In this document: piece by piece, positions 1 through 7,911 of the stretch
Position numbering within the stretch: position 1 is the stretch's first letter
How the letters are laid out: every line of letters starts with the position of its first letter
DNA from: Candidatus Latescibacterota bacterium
GTDB lineage: Bacteria; Latescibacterota; UBA2968
DNA length: 64,000 nt
Assembly (NCBI GenBank): GCA_022823725.1
Contig: JAJEHL010000026.1
Span: 558,001 to 622,000 of the forward strand
Reading direction: 5' to 3'
Notes under the pieces: model-generated
What the model saw: only the letters and a program-made list of their open reading frames with translations
Told to the model about the DNA's origin: nothing
The model's database searches: none
Made by a program: the position numbers and the translations under genes

Positions 1-665
1 TGTGCGGCTGCGGTTTTTCCAAATGCTTCTTGCTGGTCTATGGGATATGTGCGCGTGAGGATATTTTCGTCGGGTTTTTTGCCGGATTCGGCAATTGCGC
101 CCACGAGTTCGACGAGTTCGTCGCGCAGTCCTGAGAAGACCCGGGTCAGGTTTTCAGAGGTTTCACCGGGTTCATAGTCGTCTAATAGGGTGTCGTAAGG
201 TGTTTCGCCCGTGTTCAGCGCATTTACTTGTTGATGTTTTAGTTCGAGGATCTTTGTGAGGTGGGGTTGGAACAGGGCGTAGTCGGATTTTTCGCGGGCT
301 TCTCGCCATACTTGCTGCGAGATGGTGGCTACGCGGGCGAGTTCTTCGACGAGGGTGCGGGGCAGTTTGATGGCCCGATCGTAGTCCCGGCGGAGTTCTC
401 GTACGTTGACTGTGGCTTCGGAGCGTGGGTCGGATATTAGATCGCTGTTTTCTATTTCAGAGAGCCAGTCGCCAATTTGAGGGGCGGTTGCGCGTTCGTG
501 TATCATGCCGGTGAGCAGTGCGAGTTGCTCGGCGCGATGCCCGGCTCCGCCTTTGGGCATGTAGGTTTGTTTGTCCCAGCCCAGTACACCGGCGCAGGAT
601 CCCAATAGGGAGATTTGTTTTATTTCTGCGATCAATCGCTGATATGTGGATTTGACATCGGCCAT
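1..665 (-). CDS. M32 carboxypeptidase (Taq type), N-terminal part
   Basis: Reading leftward from ATG at 665 gives 221 residues that run off the window edge, so the C-terminal part with the HEXXH zinc site is not visible. The start reads MADVKSTYQRLIAEIKQI and continues with LLGSCAGVLGWDKQTYMPKG and GHRAEQLALLTGMIHE, which is the typical opening of thermostable carboxypeptidase Taq (M32) enzymes: LL.S....L.WD..T.MP.GG...R..QLA.L. These cytoplasmic zinc enzymes remove C-terminal residues from peptides. A good ribosome binding site (AAGGAGT) lies 6 bases upstream of the ATG. The family call rests on motif memory only; full length and the active site cannot be checked here. Confidence 0.85.
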   Translation of the reverse strand, partial: MADVKSTYQRLIAEIKQISLLGSCAGVLGWDKQTYMPKGGAGHRAEQLALLTGMIHERATAPQIGDWLSEIENSDLISDPRSEATVNVRELRRDYDRAIKLPRTLVEELARVATISQQVWREAREKSDYALFQPHLTKILELKHQQVNALNTGETPYDTLLDDYEPGETSENLTRVFSGLRDELVELVGAIAESGKKPDENILTRTYPIDQQEAFGKTAAA

Positions 666-817
666 TTTTACTCCTTGTTATGATGTTTCAATACGACGCA
701 CAGTAGGACAAAATCTACGTACCTACCATGCACCCGTCAAGCGCAAATACCGTTTTCAGGTATCTACCAAGTCTCTGGTCTCAAGAGTTAGAGTTTGAAC
801 GCATATCAGAAAAGCAC

Positions 818-846
818 TTGAAAGAATACGCAATTCTGAGTATGCT
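818..846 (+). promoter_or_regulatory. Sigma-70-like promoter for the MNT gene
   Basis: TTGAAA (818-823), a 17-base spacer and TATGCT (841-846) precede the nucleotidyltransferase start at 883. Nothing else is recognisable in the 217-base gap between the divergent genes. Confidence 0.45.
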
Positions 847-882
847 TTGAGGAAGCCGGGTATAAAATAATGTGAGGGTAGT

Positions 883-1218
883 ATGGCAGTTGCTACGGAA
901 GATATGATTGCGGAAATGGTCAAGGCCATTGTGGATGAGGTTGATCCCGTGCAGATTATTCTTTTTGGGTCTCAAGCACGAGGCGAAGGCCATGAAGATT
1001 CCGATCTCGACTTTCTGCTCATTCAAGATCCGCCATTTACTGGTGAAAATGCTCGCCGGAAACAGATGGCAAGGCTCTTGATAAGATTTGCCCATACGCC
1101 TATTTCGCAAGATTTTTTGATCTATGCCCCTGATGAGATTGAAAGACTGGGGAAATTATCCAACCATGTCATTGCCCATGCTTTGAAAGAAGGAATAGTA
1201 CTCTATGAACGGGATTGA
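883..1218 (+). CDS. MNT-type nucleotidyltransferase (MntA-like antitoxin)
   Basis: 111 residues with the minimal nucleotidyltransferase signature GSQARGEGHEDSDLDFLL (about residues 29-46), the GSx(10)DxD pattern of the polymerase-beta fold. In HEPN-MNT toxin-antitoxin pairs this protein (MntA) adenylylates and so neutralises the HEPN ribonuclease. The spacing SD GAGGGT to ATG is good. The expected HEPN gene begins in the right place (ATG 1205, overlapping this stop) but is broken after 18 codons, so this antitoxin looks orphaned. The catalytic motif is intact, so the protein may still be active. Confidence 0.85.
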   Translation: MAVATEDMIAEMVKAIVDEVDPVQIILFGSQARGEGHEDSDLDFLLIQDPPFTGENARRKQMARLLIRFAHTPISQDFLIYAPDEIERLGKLSNHVIAHALKEGIVLYERD

Positions 1219-1261
1219 TGATGCGCGTGCTATGCTTTCAATGGCGGAAAACGATGCATGA
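1205..1261 (+). pseudogene. HEPN toxin gene remnant (first 18 codons)
   Basis: ATG at 1205 overlaps the end of the MNT gene, as HEPN genes often do, and reads MNGIDDARAMLSMAENDA before TGA. This resembles the first helix of HEPN domain proteins (…EARRLL.KAE.D). None of the following sequence in any frame continues as a HEPN domain; the stop (ATGA) overlaps the start of an unrelated gene at 1258. Inference: a deletion or recombination removed the rest of the toxin and fused the operon to a new downstream gene. Confidence 0.5.
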
Positions 1262-2016
1262 AAAATAACCGCGATGATATCCAGAGCCTTGTCGATGCGT
1301 TTTCGACAGAACCCGTGTGTGTGGCTGACGCGCTGTCGGATGGGCGGTTTTTTCTGGATGAGAAATACGATGCCCTGTCCCGGCGTCTCGGTGAGCTGTT
1401 CTGGTTGCCCGTGTCACATGCTTATGTCGTGTTTTGTTATGCGTATAGCGCGTTGTTTGGTATTCCGGATTTTACGCGTGAGGCTCTGATGCGGCAGCCC
1501 GATCGGTTTTCGCAAAAGCGTTTGGCGCTGACGATTCGCTCGACGAGTGGTTTTGTTCTCGATGGCTTTGGATATGATCGCCGCACGGATCGGTATCGCA
1601 AGGATATTTATTGGCCCGGTCCGGTTATTCGCAGTGTGCATGTGGAGAGTGTCAGGCACAATAAGGCGCGGATTTCCAATCCGGCGATGGCGTATTTTGG
1701 ATATCATCTTATCCGCGCAGCGGAATGGCTTTCTGTGCATCGCAAGGATGCGGATTTTTCTCGACAACGTCGGCGGCACTATGATTTTGTTGGTGACTTT
1801 TTCCGCACGGCTGATTATCCTTTCCCTGTGGAGCGCGGAGAGGCGAGGGAGTTTTCGAGGCAGGTCGATGGGTTGCTCGCCGGGGATGACTGTGCGGATT
1901 GCTGGCATAACTTATGTCATGCAGCAAGAGAATTGGGCGTGGATCTCGATCTCGAAGATCTCGCGTCTTTTTTGCCCAGACGCACGGGTGTATTTTTCGG
2001 GCAAGCGGTTTTTTAA
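1258..2016 (+). CDS. Unknown protein, weakly oxygenase (MpaB/DUF2236)-like
   Basis: 252 residues, start ATG overlapping the TGA of the HEPN remnant (ATGA). No family is firmly recognised. The middle part (RSTSGFVLDGFGYD… then GPVIRSVHVESVRHNKAR…AYFGYHLIRAAEWL) loosely resembles the layout of the MpaB/latex-clearing oxygenase family (DUF2236), where a histidine in an 'R.MHA.VR' helix binds haem. The match is by eye and weak. The protein is mostly helical, with no signal peptide or clear membrane segment. The ATG has no own ribosome binding site, so translation probably depends on coupling to the preceding genes. It could be a start-shifted or N-terminally truncated protein created by the same rearrangement that broke HEPN. 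Confidence 0.4.
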   Translation: MKNNRDDIQSLVDAFSTEPVCVADALSDGRFFLDEKYDALSRRLGELFWLPVSHAYVVFCYAYSALFGIPDFTREALMRQPDRFSQKRLALTIRSTSGFVLDGFGYDRRTDRYRKDIYWPGPVIRSVHVESVRHNKARISNPAMAYFGYHLIRAAEWLSVHRKDADFSRQRRRHYDFVGDFFRTADYPFPVERGEAREFSRQVDGLLAGDDCADCWHNLCHAARELGVDLDLEDLASFLPRRTGVFFGQAVF

Positions 2017-2105
2017 TTTGTTATTATAGGAGGCATGATATGTCGAAGAGCCTCTTTCACAAGGTCGCTCACTCTTTTTTCACTCTTTTCAGAAGGAGGC
2101 GTCAC

Positions 2106-2345
2106 ATGGCCCGGGTAGAAATTGAATATTGTGCAGCTTGAGGCTATGAAACACAATCCGTCGGGATGACGGATCAAATTGTCAATGCGTTTAAGCAGGA
2201 TATCGAAGCTATTACCCTGATTCCGTCCAGCGGTGGTCGCTTTGAGGTTACGGTTGATGGCGAACTGGTGTTTTCCAAACTCAAGGAAAAACGCTTTCCG
2301 GAATACGAGGAGATTCAACCGCATATTCAAAGTCGGATTTCGTGA
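2106..2345 (+). CDS. SelW/Rdx-family selenoprotein (in-frame UGA, Sec12)
   Basis: ATG 2106 has a strong SD (AGAAGGAGG, 2091-2099). The frame reads MARVEIEYCAA, then TGA at 2139-2141, then continues open for 67 codons to TGA at 2343. The continuation contains TLIPSSGGRFEVTVDGELVF and KRFPEYEEIQPHI. Both sides are one SelT/SelW/SelH (Rdx) domain of normal size (79 residues), a thioredoxin-like fold whose redox motif is CxxC or CxxU. The UGA falls exactly at the second redox position (C9-A-A-U12). A perfect hairpin 14 bases after the UGA fits a bacterial SECIS. An in-frame upstream ATG at 2040 (with GGAGG) would add 22 residues, but the family starts at the later site. Partner proteins and physiological substrate are unknown; members are thought to act as small thiol oxidoreductases. 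Confidence 0.85.
2142..2175 (+). promoter_or_regulatory. Bacterial SECIS-like hairpin
   Basis: Seven perfect base pairs, ATCCGTC (2156-2162) with GACGGAT (2168-2174), close a loop GGGAT (2163-2167). The loop guanines lie about 22 bases from the UGA, within the 16-37 base range described for bacterial SECIS elements that bind SelB. The hairpin is inside the coding region, as expected in bacteria. Confidence 0.65.
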
Positions 2346-2408
2346 ATTGGGGATGTAGGAAAAGTAAATGAGCCGGGACAAAAAAGCTCCGGCTCAAAGG
2401 AGGCTTTC

Positions 2409-3446
2409 ATGAGCGATCTCAATGTCGGCATTGTTGGACTCGGCTGGGTAGCCGGGGCGCATATTGATACGTTTAAGGCAGTCAATGGTGCAAATGTCAC
2501 GGCGATATGTTCTCGCCGGGATCACAACGAGGATGATCTTGCAGCAGAATACGGCACGCCTTTGAAGGCGTATAAGAATTACGATGATATGATCGCAGAT
2601 CCCGATATTCATATTATCGATATTTGCACGCCACACAAATTTCACGCGGATCAGGCGGTTGCGGCTGCCGAGGCGGGCAAACACCTGCTGATCGAAAAGC
2701 CTATTTGTTTGTCTTATGAGGATCTCAAACGGGTGCGCGATGCGATTGTCGCAGCCGGTGTGCAGTCCTGTGTTTGTTTTGAGTGTCGCTTTAGCGCGCA
2801 TTTTTCTATGATCCGCTCGATTATTGACGAGGGGTTGCTCGGCGAGTTGCACTATGGCGAGGTTGATTATTACCACGGGATTGGTCCCTGGTATGGTCAA
2901 TTTGAATGGAATGTGAAGAAGGATTTTGCCGGGTCGAGTTTGCTCACTGCAGGGTGTCACGCCCTGGATGCGTGTCTGTTCTTTATGGATGGCGATGTGG
3001 AAGAGGTGACCAGCCTGGCTACGAGATCAAAATCCGATATTTTTGAGCCTTATGAGTACGATACGACCACGGTTTCTCTTCTCAAATTTGCCAATGGCAA
3101 TGCGGCGAAGGTGACTTCGTGTGTCGATTGTTTGCAGCCCTATTATTTTCATATTCATCTCGTCGGTTCCGAAGGTAGCTTGCTGGACAATCGCATCTAT
3201 TCGCACAAGTTGCACGGTATGAGCAAAGAGAGGTGGAGTACGCTGGAGACATCGTTGATTGATTCTGGCGATGTAGCAGATCACCCTTATGAGCCGCAGT
3301 TCCAGGCATTTGTGGATGGTATCAATGCCAATGAGCCGATGCCGCGCACAAATTTTGATATTGCTTTTGAGACCCACCGCGTCAATTTTGCTGCCGATCT
3401 TTCGGCGTCGGAGGGGCGCACAGTCAATCTTTCGGAATTTGATTGA
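2409..3446 (+). CDS. Gfo/Idh/MocA-family oxidoreductase
   Basis: 345 residues; SD AAAGGAGG 7 bases before ATG. The N-terminal Rossmann fold starts [16 protein letters not shown] (nucleotide-binding GxGxxA variant) and the diagnostic EKP motif occurs as [10 protein letters not shown] near residue 100. The C-terminal half fits the alpha/beta substrate domain of the family, with a conserved '[12 protein letters not shown]' segment carrying the catalytic-type histidine. Members are NAD(P)-dependent dehydrogenases of sugars or inositols, cytoplasmic; the substrate cannot be told. It stands alone, followed by a terminator, although the sulfatase and UxuA-like genes further on suggest that the organism degrades complex sugars. 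Confidence 0.9.
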   Translation: MSDLNVGIVGLGWVAGAHIDTFKAVNGANVTAICSRRDHNEDDLAAEYGTPLKAYKNYDDMIADPDIHIIDICTPHKFHADQAVAAAEAGKHLLIEKPICLSYEDLKRVRDAIVAAGVQSCVCFECRFSAHFSMIRSIIDEGLLGELHYGEVDYYHGIGPWYGQFEWNVKKDFAGSSLLTAGCHALDACLFFMDGDVEEVTSLATRSKSDIFEPYEYDTTTVSLLKFANGNAAKVTSCVDCLQPYYFHIHLVGSEGSLLDNRIYSHKLHGMSKERWSTLETSLIDSGDVADHPYEPQFQAFVDGINANEPMPRTNFDIAFETHRVNFAADLSASEGRTVNLSEFD

Positions 3447-3466
3447 TGGGATGATGAGGATCGCAG

Positions 3467-3501
3467 AAACCCACTCGCGAGGATAGCGGGTGGGTTTTTT
3501 T
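3467..3501 (+). terminator. Rho-independent terminator
   Basis: Stem AACCCAC-TCGC / GCGGGTGGGTT with a run of seven T on the + strand, ending the oxidoreductase gene. It overlaps the last codon of the convergent trmH-like gene. Confidence 0.85.
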
Positions 3502-4270
3502 ATTTATGCGAGAGATTAAAGAGGAGGATGCCGCTTGCGACTGCGATGTTGAGCGATTCGACCGGGGCGGCCATGGGTATGGTGACGGTGTGATCGGATA
3601 GGGCGAGGAGGGCGGGGTCGATGCCGAAGGCTTCGTTGCCGAGGAGGAGGGCTACGGGATTTTGGATTTGGAGTTTGTGGAAGGAGATGCCGCTGGTGTG
3701 TGCTGCGATGATCTGGATGTTGCGCTGGCGGAGTTGGTGTAACAGGGCGGGTCCGTCTTGAAGGGGAAAGATGGGGAGGCGAAAGATGGTGCCCATGGTG
3801 GCGCGTACGACTTTGGGGTTATAGACTTCGACGGATCCGCGGGTGAGAAAGATGCCTTTGCATCCGGCGGCTTCGGCTGTTCGCATGATGACGCCCAGGT
3901 TGCCGGGGTCAGAGACGCGGTCGAGAATGAGGAATGGGCCAGGGGTGTTGAGGACGGTTTTGCGATCATAGGTCGGCATTGATACTACACCAAGTACGCC
4001 TTGTGGTGTGTCTGTGTCTGACATGTGTTTGAAGGCGCGCCAGTCGGTTTGCTGGATGGGGATGCGTTGTGCGAGAGTCGCCTGGTAGAGGTTTTCGAGG
4101 CGCGTGTTGCGGGCGATGCTTTCGCGGCAGAAGATGAGTTGTTCGAGGGTGTCACTGCTTTTGAGTGCTTCTTCGCAGAGACGAATGCCCTCTATGAGGT
4201 ATTTTTGTTCTGCCCGACGCATTTTGCGGCGTTTCAGATTCAGGATTTTTTTTGCGTTTTTGATGGCCAT
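3500..4270 (-). CDS. TrmH/SpoU-family RNA 2'-O-methyltransferase
   Basis: 256 residues. An N-terminal substrate-binding part (KKILNLKRRKMRRAEQKYLIEG) is followed by the SPOUT knot motifs: motif 1 DPGNLGVIMRTAEAAG, motif 2 LLLGNEAFGI and motif 3 IPMAAPVESLNIAVASGILL near the C-terminus. This is the length and order of RlmB/TrmH-like enzymes that methylate ribose of rRNA or tRNA using S-adenosylmethionine. It is the last gene of the leftward ccm operon, three bases after ccmD. The exact RNA target cannot be told from sequence. Confidence 0.9.
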   Translation of the reverse strand: MAIKNAKKILNLKRRKMRRAEQKYLIEGIRLCEEALKSSDTLEQLIFCRESIARNTRLENLYQATLAQRIPIQQTDWRAFKHMSDTDTPQGVLGVVSMPTYDRKTVLNTPGPFLILDRVSDPGNLGVIMRTAEAAGCKGIFLTRGSVEVYNPKVVRATMGTIFRLPIFPLQDGPALLHQLRQRNIQIIAAHTSGISFHKLQIQNPVALLLGNEAFGIDPALLALSDHTVTIPMAAPVESLNIAVASGILLFNLSHK

Positions 4271-4273
4271 GGG

Positions 4274-4423
4274 TTATGAGGGGTTGTCTTTGGTGATGGT
4301 GGCGCGTAGTTCACGCAGTTCTTCCCATATCGCTTTTTCGCATTTGGACAGGCTCAAGAAGTAGAGCAGGATGGCGACCCATATTATGATGTACGCCGCG
4401 GTCATATATTCGAGGTGTTGCAT
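4274..4423 (-). CDS. ccmD: CcmD-like small haem-exporter protein
   Basis: A 49-residue reading frame with SD GGAGG seven bases before ATG 4423. It has one membrane helix (TAAYIIIWVAILLYFLSL) followed by a charged, helical tail (KCEKAIWEELRELRATI), the layout of CcmD. CcmD binds CcmABC and helps release haem-loaded CcmE. Its place directly after ccmC supports the call. Confidence 0.8.
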   Translation of the reverse strand: MQHLEYMTAAYIIIWVAILLYFLSLSKCEKAIWEELRELRATITKDNPS

Positions 4424-4442
4424 AAGTTCCTCCGGGAAAAAG

Positions 4443-5120
4443 TTATATTTCAGCTTTGAGCGATTCGAGTTCGTTTTGTGCTTTTGCGAGTGATACGCGC
4501 TTGAAGAGCAGGGCGAAAAAGAGCGCGAAGAAGGTTATGACGCAAAAGAAGAAGGCCGCTTTCATGTCGGGCGGCAGGCTGATTTCTTCGCCGCGAACCA
4601 CTTCGGGATGGTGCGTGCGCCACAGTTTGGTGGCGTAATGGATGAAGGGCACATTGAGGAATCCGATGATGCCGAGTACTGCGCGAAAGCGCGCGCTTTG
4701 AACCGGATCTTCGAGGTAGGCGCGCAACATGTGATACGCTGCGAGGATGAGCCAGAGTATGAGTGTGAGTGTGAGTTGTGCATCCCAGACCCACCACGCG
4801 CCCCAGATGGGTTTTGCCCAGATCGCGCCTGTGATTAAGACCAGGGTGCCAAAGAGCAAGCTCACTTCGGCTGAACAAGCGGCCCACAGGTCGCAGTTTT
4901 TGTCGCGTTTCCACAGGTAGAATATGCTAAAGACGAAGCAGAGAAAGCTGCCCAGGAACATTGAGAAGGCAGATGGGACGTGGTAGTAGAATATTTTTTG
5001 TGCCAGTCCCATTTCTTTTTCTATTCCGGCATAGACGAATACCAGGTAGGGTGCAATGCCCAGGCAGATGAGCGCGAGAATGCCGAAGACAAGGGGAAGA
5101 ATGTAGGGTTTTTGGTGCAT
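4443..5120 (-). CDS. ccmC: Cytochrome c maturation haem protein CcmC
   Basis: 225 residues with six predicted membrane helices. The tryptophan-rich motif WGAWWVWDAQLTLTLIL (about residues 107-122) is the haem-handling WWD domain of CcmC/CcmF/CcsA proteins, and histidines flank it (YYHVPSAF before, FIHYATKLWRTHHP after). CcmC loads haem onto CcmE at the outer face of the inner membrane. It follows ccmB by two bases and precedes ccmD in the leftward ccm operon. Confidence 0.93.
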   Translation of the reverse strand: MHQKPYILPLVFGILALICLGIAPYLVFVYAGIEKEMGLAQKIFYYHVPSAFSMFLGSFLCFVFSIFYLWKRDKNCDLWAACSAEVSLLFGTLVLITGAIWAKPIWGAWWVWDAQLTLTLILWLILAAYHMLRAYLEDPVQSARFRAVLGIIGFLNVPFIHYATKLWRTHHPEVVRGEEISLPPDMKAAFFFCVITFFALFFALLFKRVSLAKAQNELESLKAEI

Positions 5121-5122
5121 TG

Positions 5123-5794
5123 TCAGTCCTCCAGGACATATTCAAATAAGAGCAGGCAGGCAGCGATGTAGAGCGCGACAAAAGCACTGCTGAGTACGAG
5201 CCAGTCTGTGATTTCACTGCCTTCGAGAACTGCGCGAAAGGATTCGATGGCTGCGAGAAGTGCCGGGATGAATATGGGCAGTGTGAGCAGGGGCAAGAAG
5301 GCTTCTCGCAATCGGGTGTTGAGCGACATGGCGGAGAAGAGGGTGCCAATGGTCGCAAAGCCGAGGGTGCCGAGCAAGATGGGGAGGATGAGACGCGGGA
5401 GTGCTTGTGCGATTTGCAGGTTGAGAAAGATGACGAGGGTGGGCAAGATGAGTGCCTGGAGTATGAGCATGGTGAGGGTGTTGCCCAGCATTTTGCCCAG
5501 GAAGATCGCACCGGGATCTGCGGGTGTGAGGCGCAATCCCATCAGGCAGTCGTTTTGTTGTTCGATGGCAAAAGATCGGCTGAGGCCCAGCAGTCCTGCA
5601 AATGCCGTGGCGATCCAGAAGATGCCGGGGGCTACGGTTTTTATGATTGGGGATCCGGGTTCATATATAAAATTGAAGATGATCACGATTAGCAATGCGA
5701 AGAAGGCCATGGCACTGAGGCGTTCTCTGGTGCGCCATTCGGTTTTGAGGTCTTTTTGGAGAATGGCGAGGGTTTGTGTAAGGAAGATGGGCAT
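5123..5794 (-). CDS. ccmB: Haem exporter permease CcmB
   Basis: 223 residues; six membrane segments and the CcmB family opening (QTLAILQKDLKTEWRTRERL) followed by the typical FAIEQQNDCLMGLRLTP block. With CcmA it forms the ABC-type complex that uses ATP to release haem-loaded CcmE from CcmCD. It lies between ccmA (three-base gap) and ccmC (two-base gap). Confidence 0.93.
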   Translation of the reverse strand: MPIFLTQTLAILQKDLKTEWRTRERLSAMAFFALLIVIIFNFIYEPGSPIIKTVAPGIFWIATAFAGLLGLSRSFAIEQQNDCLMGLRLTPADPGAIFLGKMLGNTLTMLILQALILPTLVIFLNLQIAQALPRLILPILLGTLGFATIGTLFSAMSLNTRLREAFLPLLTLPIFIPALLAAIESFRAVLEGSEITDWLVLSSAFVALYIAACLLLFEYVLED

Positions 5795-5797
5795 TTT

Positions 5798-6505
5798 TTA
5801 TTCGGTGGTTTTGTTTTCGTAGAGGGTTTGCAATGCGGATTCACTGATGTCTTTTGCCGATGCTTCGTGTACTAATTGGCCCTGGAAGAGGATGCCAAAG
5901 CGGTCTGCGAGCGCGAGGCCCCGTGCGAGGTCATGTGTGACGAGGAAGATGGTGCGTCCTTCTGCCTTGAGGGTGGTGATCATGTTCGCTAATATTGATT
6001 GAGCCGATGTATCGAGACCGGTGAAGGGTTCGTCGAGTAAGAGGATCGATGGGTGGTGCAAGATGGCGCGGGCAATGGCCAGTCGCTGTTTCATGCCCCG
6101 GGAGTATTTGTGTATCCGATCGCGCTGGCGGTTTTTCAGGCCAACGGTGAGGAGGACTTTTTCTATGCGGGTGTTGAGGTTTTGAAGGCCGTACATGCGT
6201 CCGTAAAATGCGAGGTTTTCTCGCGCCGTGAGGTCGTCGTAGAGCATGGTTTGATGCGAGATGAATCCGATGTTTTTGCGTATTTCATGCGGGTTGCGCC
6301 GGGTGTCTATGCCGCTGATCCAGATGTCGCCCGATGATGGTTTGGCCAATGTGGCGATGAGGCGCAACAGGGTTGTTTTGCCCGCTCCGTTTGGACCAAA
6401 GAGTGCAAAAATACATCCCGTTGGTACGGTGAGGTTTATGTCTTGCAGAGCCGTGATATGACCAAAACGGCGGGTTGTGTTCTGTATGTCAATGACCGTG
6501 TTCAT
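5798..6505 (-). CDS. ccmA: Haem exporter ATPase CcmA
   Basis: 235-residue ABC ATPase: Walker A GPNGAGKTTLL (about 35-45), signature YSRGMKQRLAIARA, Walker B ILLLDEPFTGLD and switch histidine in VTHD. Small size without membrane helices and the adjacency to ccmB identify it as CcmA. Its ATG overlaps the preceding gene's stop region by four bases, indicating translational coupling. Confidence 0.93.
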   Translation of the reverse strand: MNTVIDIQNTTRRFGHITALQDINLTVPTGCIFALFGPNGAGKTTLLRLIATLAKPSSGDIWISGIDTRRNPHEIRKNIGFISHQTMLYDDLTARENLAFYGRMYGLQNLNTRIEKVLLTVGLKNRQRDRIHKYSRGMKQRLAIARAILHHPSILLLDEPFTGLDTSAQSILANMITTLKAEGRTIFLVTHDLARGLALADRFGILFQGQLVHEASAKDISESALQTLYENKTTE

Positions 6506-7653
6506 TGGTTGCTATCTGATAGATCAATGACTTCGGCTTTGAGGGCATTGCGTCTGTTTTTGTAATCGTCTTCTGAGAGTTTGCCGCTTTCATATCGCTC
6601 GTCGAGGTCGGCGATTTGTTCGAGGAGAATTGTACGCCGATTGGGGGTTGTTTTGAGCGAGCGCATGTAGATGACGAGGATTGCGAGTGCGAGCGCACTG
6701 GCAGCAATGATTCCTATTGTGGTTTGTAAATTGGGTGTGAGGCTGAATTCGGATGATGAGAGTCTGATGTCGATCTGTGTGCCGGGCGCGAGTTGTTCGG
6801 CGCCAAATCGCTGAAAGACCTGATTGCCCAGGGTTATGCCGCCGAGGTCTTGAAGTATTGTTGTGGAGACAGGGGTATCAGCCGGTTGGACAAACAAGTC
6901 CATGCCCGCGGTGGGATAGGTGATGCGTTGTGCGATGCGGTTGGACGGGGGTATGGAAAATGTAAAAAAGGTCTGGCTATTTCCGGGGATGATAGGGCGT
7001 GGGTCAACGAGTAATGTATCGTGCAGGTGTACGCCTTGTGGTGCGCGGATAAAGTCGGTTACGCCGTCGGGTAAGGGTATTTCCAGGCCGTGACCATGGT
7101 CGCCGCCCGTGAGGTAGGTGCGGTCGCCGTGGTTGTGTACGATGAAAATATATGTGACTGTGCCAGCCTGAGCGTCGAGGAGGATGTGGTGTGAAGATAG
7201 GGATATGGCGGTGTCGGAGTCCGTGGTTTCAAATACGGAGATGTCAACAATGTCGCCCGCTGGTGCCGGGTTGCCGGGATAGTCTATACCGTTGTATCGG
7301 GCGAGTAGCATGGGCGGTGGGTCGGCACCCGGGTCTGAGGGTACGTCGAGGATAAATTGACCTTTACTGTCGGTGGTGTCGCGCACAATGGTGATGTCCC
7401 CGGTTTCATGAAGGATGTATGAGACTTCAATATTGGGTTCGACACGGTTGAGGGTCTGGTTGACGACGCGACCCGTGAGCGCGAAGATAGGGGTGGAAAT
7501 AAAAAGTGCAAGCATTACCAGATGCGTATAGACGCACAGGCGCAGCACTGAATTACGACCACCAGTGCAGGCTCTACAACGCAGCGGAGCAAGTAATCGA
7601 CGGAACAAGGTGTGAAATTGAGTAACCAGTGTGATCATGGTTGATGATCCCAT
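6502..7653 (-). CDS. Carboxypeptidase-regulatory-like membrane protein of the ccm operon
   Basis: An exported protein with a transthyretin-like beta domain near the N-terminus (LTGRVVNQTLNRVEPNIEVS… DSKGQFILDVP), a long beta-rich periplasmic part, one membrane helix (TIGIIAASALALAILVIYM) and a short cytoplasmic tail (LLEQIADLDERYESGKLSED). That tail resembles the one of the CcmI-like protein at 15038 (DLDERYESGKLSEDDY versus ELDFDYRMGKVEEDDY). The start is uncertain: GTG at 7548 or ATG at 7515 would give a proper signal peptide ending IFALTG, and the 5' part up to 7653 may be junction sequence from the adjacent island. It may help hold or guide apocytochrome; that role is inferred only from position. 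Confidence 0.65.
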   Translation of the reverse strand: MGSSTMITLVTQFHTLFRRLLAPLRCRACTGGRNSVLRLCVYTHLVMLALFISTPIFALTGRVVNQTLNRVEPNIEVSYILHETGDITIVRDTTDSKGQFILDVPSDPGADPPPMLLARYNGIDYPGNPAPAGDIVDISVFETTDSDTAISLSSHHILLDAQAGTVTYIFIVHNHGDRTYLTGGDHGHGLEIPLPDGVTDFIRAPQGVHLHDTLLVDPRPIIPGNSQTFFTFSIPPSNRIAQRITYPTAGMDLFVQPADTPVSTTILQDLGGITLGNQVFQRFGAEQLAPGTQIDIRLSSSEFSLTPNLQTTIGIIAASALALAILVIYMRSLKTTPNRRTILLEQIADLDERYESGKLSEDDYKNRRNALKAEVIDLSDSNQ

Positions 7654-7705
7654 TCTTTTCGAAGGTTATCCATATATGTCCCCCGTTCCATGTATCCCCC
7701 CGTTT

Positions 7706-7815
7706 GAATACGATTGATTAGTGTTGGATCATACTCTAACCCACTCAATATCATCAACCTGCCCAAAACAGTCAATCTTTATTGATTCATCCACTGGCAG
7801 AGCATGCGTAACGTC
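7706..7815 (-). pseudogene. Fragment of an Rpn/PD-(D/E)XK nuclease gene
   Basis: About 110 bases closely match an internal segment of the intact gene at 8384-9277 (positions 8663-8775), including 'atcatactctaacccactca' and 'ttattgattcatccac', with scattered substitutions. No start or stop remains. It marks an earlier duplication or insertion of the same element. Confidence 0.7.
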
Positions 7816-7818
7816 AGT

Positions 7819-7884
7819 TAATCTATAACTTCTGGCAAACAACAAAGGCTACGTCTTTCGAGGCGTAGCCTTTTCTCATTCCCT
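7819..7884. repeat. Hairpin repeat, copy 1 of 3
   Basis: Conserved unit of about 65 bases: AATCTATAACTTCTGGCAAA, then a hairpin GGCTACG..CGTAGCC between an A run and TTTT, then CTCAT. Near-identical copies lie at 9566-9628 and 10304-10363. The hairpin plus T run could act as a terminator, but conservation of the flanks shows that the whole unit was copied. Confidence 0.8.
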
Positions 7885-7911
7885 CTTTTTTCTCAATCTA
7901 TCCTATAACCT

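Noticed and set aside
2139-2141. TGA read as an ordinary stop giving a short C-terminal tail of an upstream frame
   Set aside because: The continuation after TGA matches the second half of the Rdx domain and has a SECIS-like hairpin, so read-through explains the data better.
4450-4914. Alternative frames with HTHTHTLAHP-like repeats inside ccmC
   Set aside because: They are out-of-frame readings of the G+C-rich ccmC gene, which has full family motifs.
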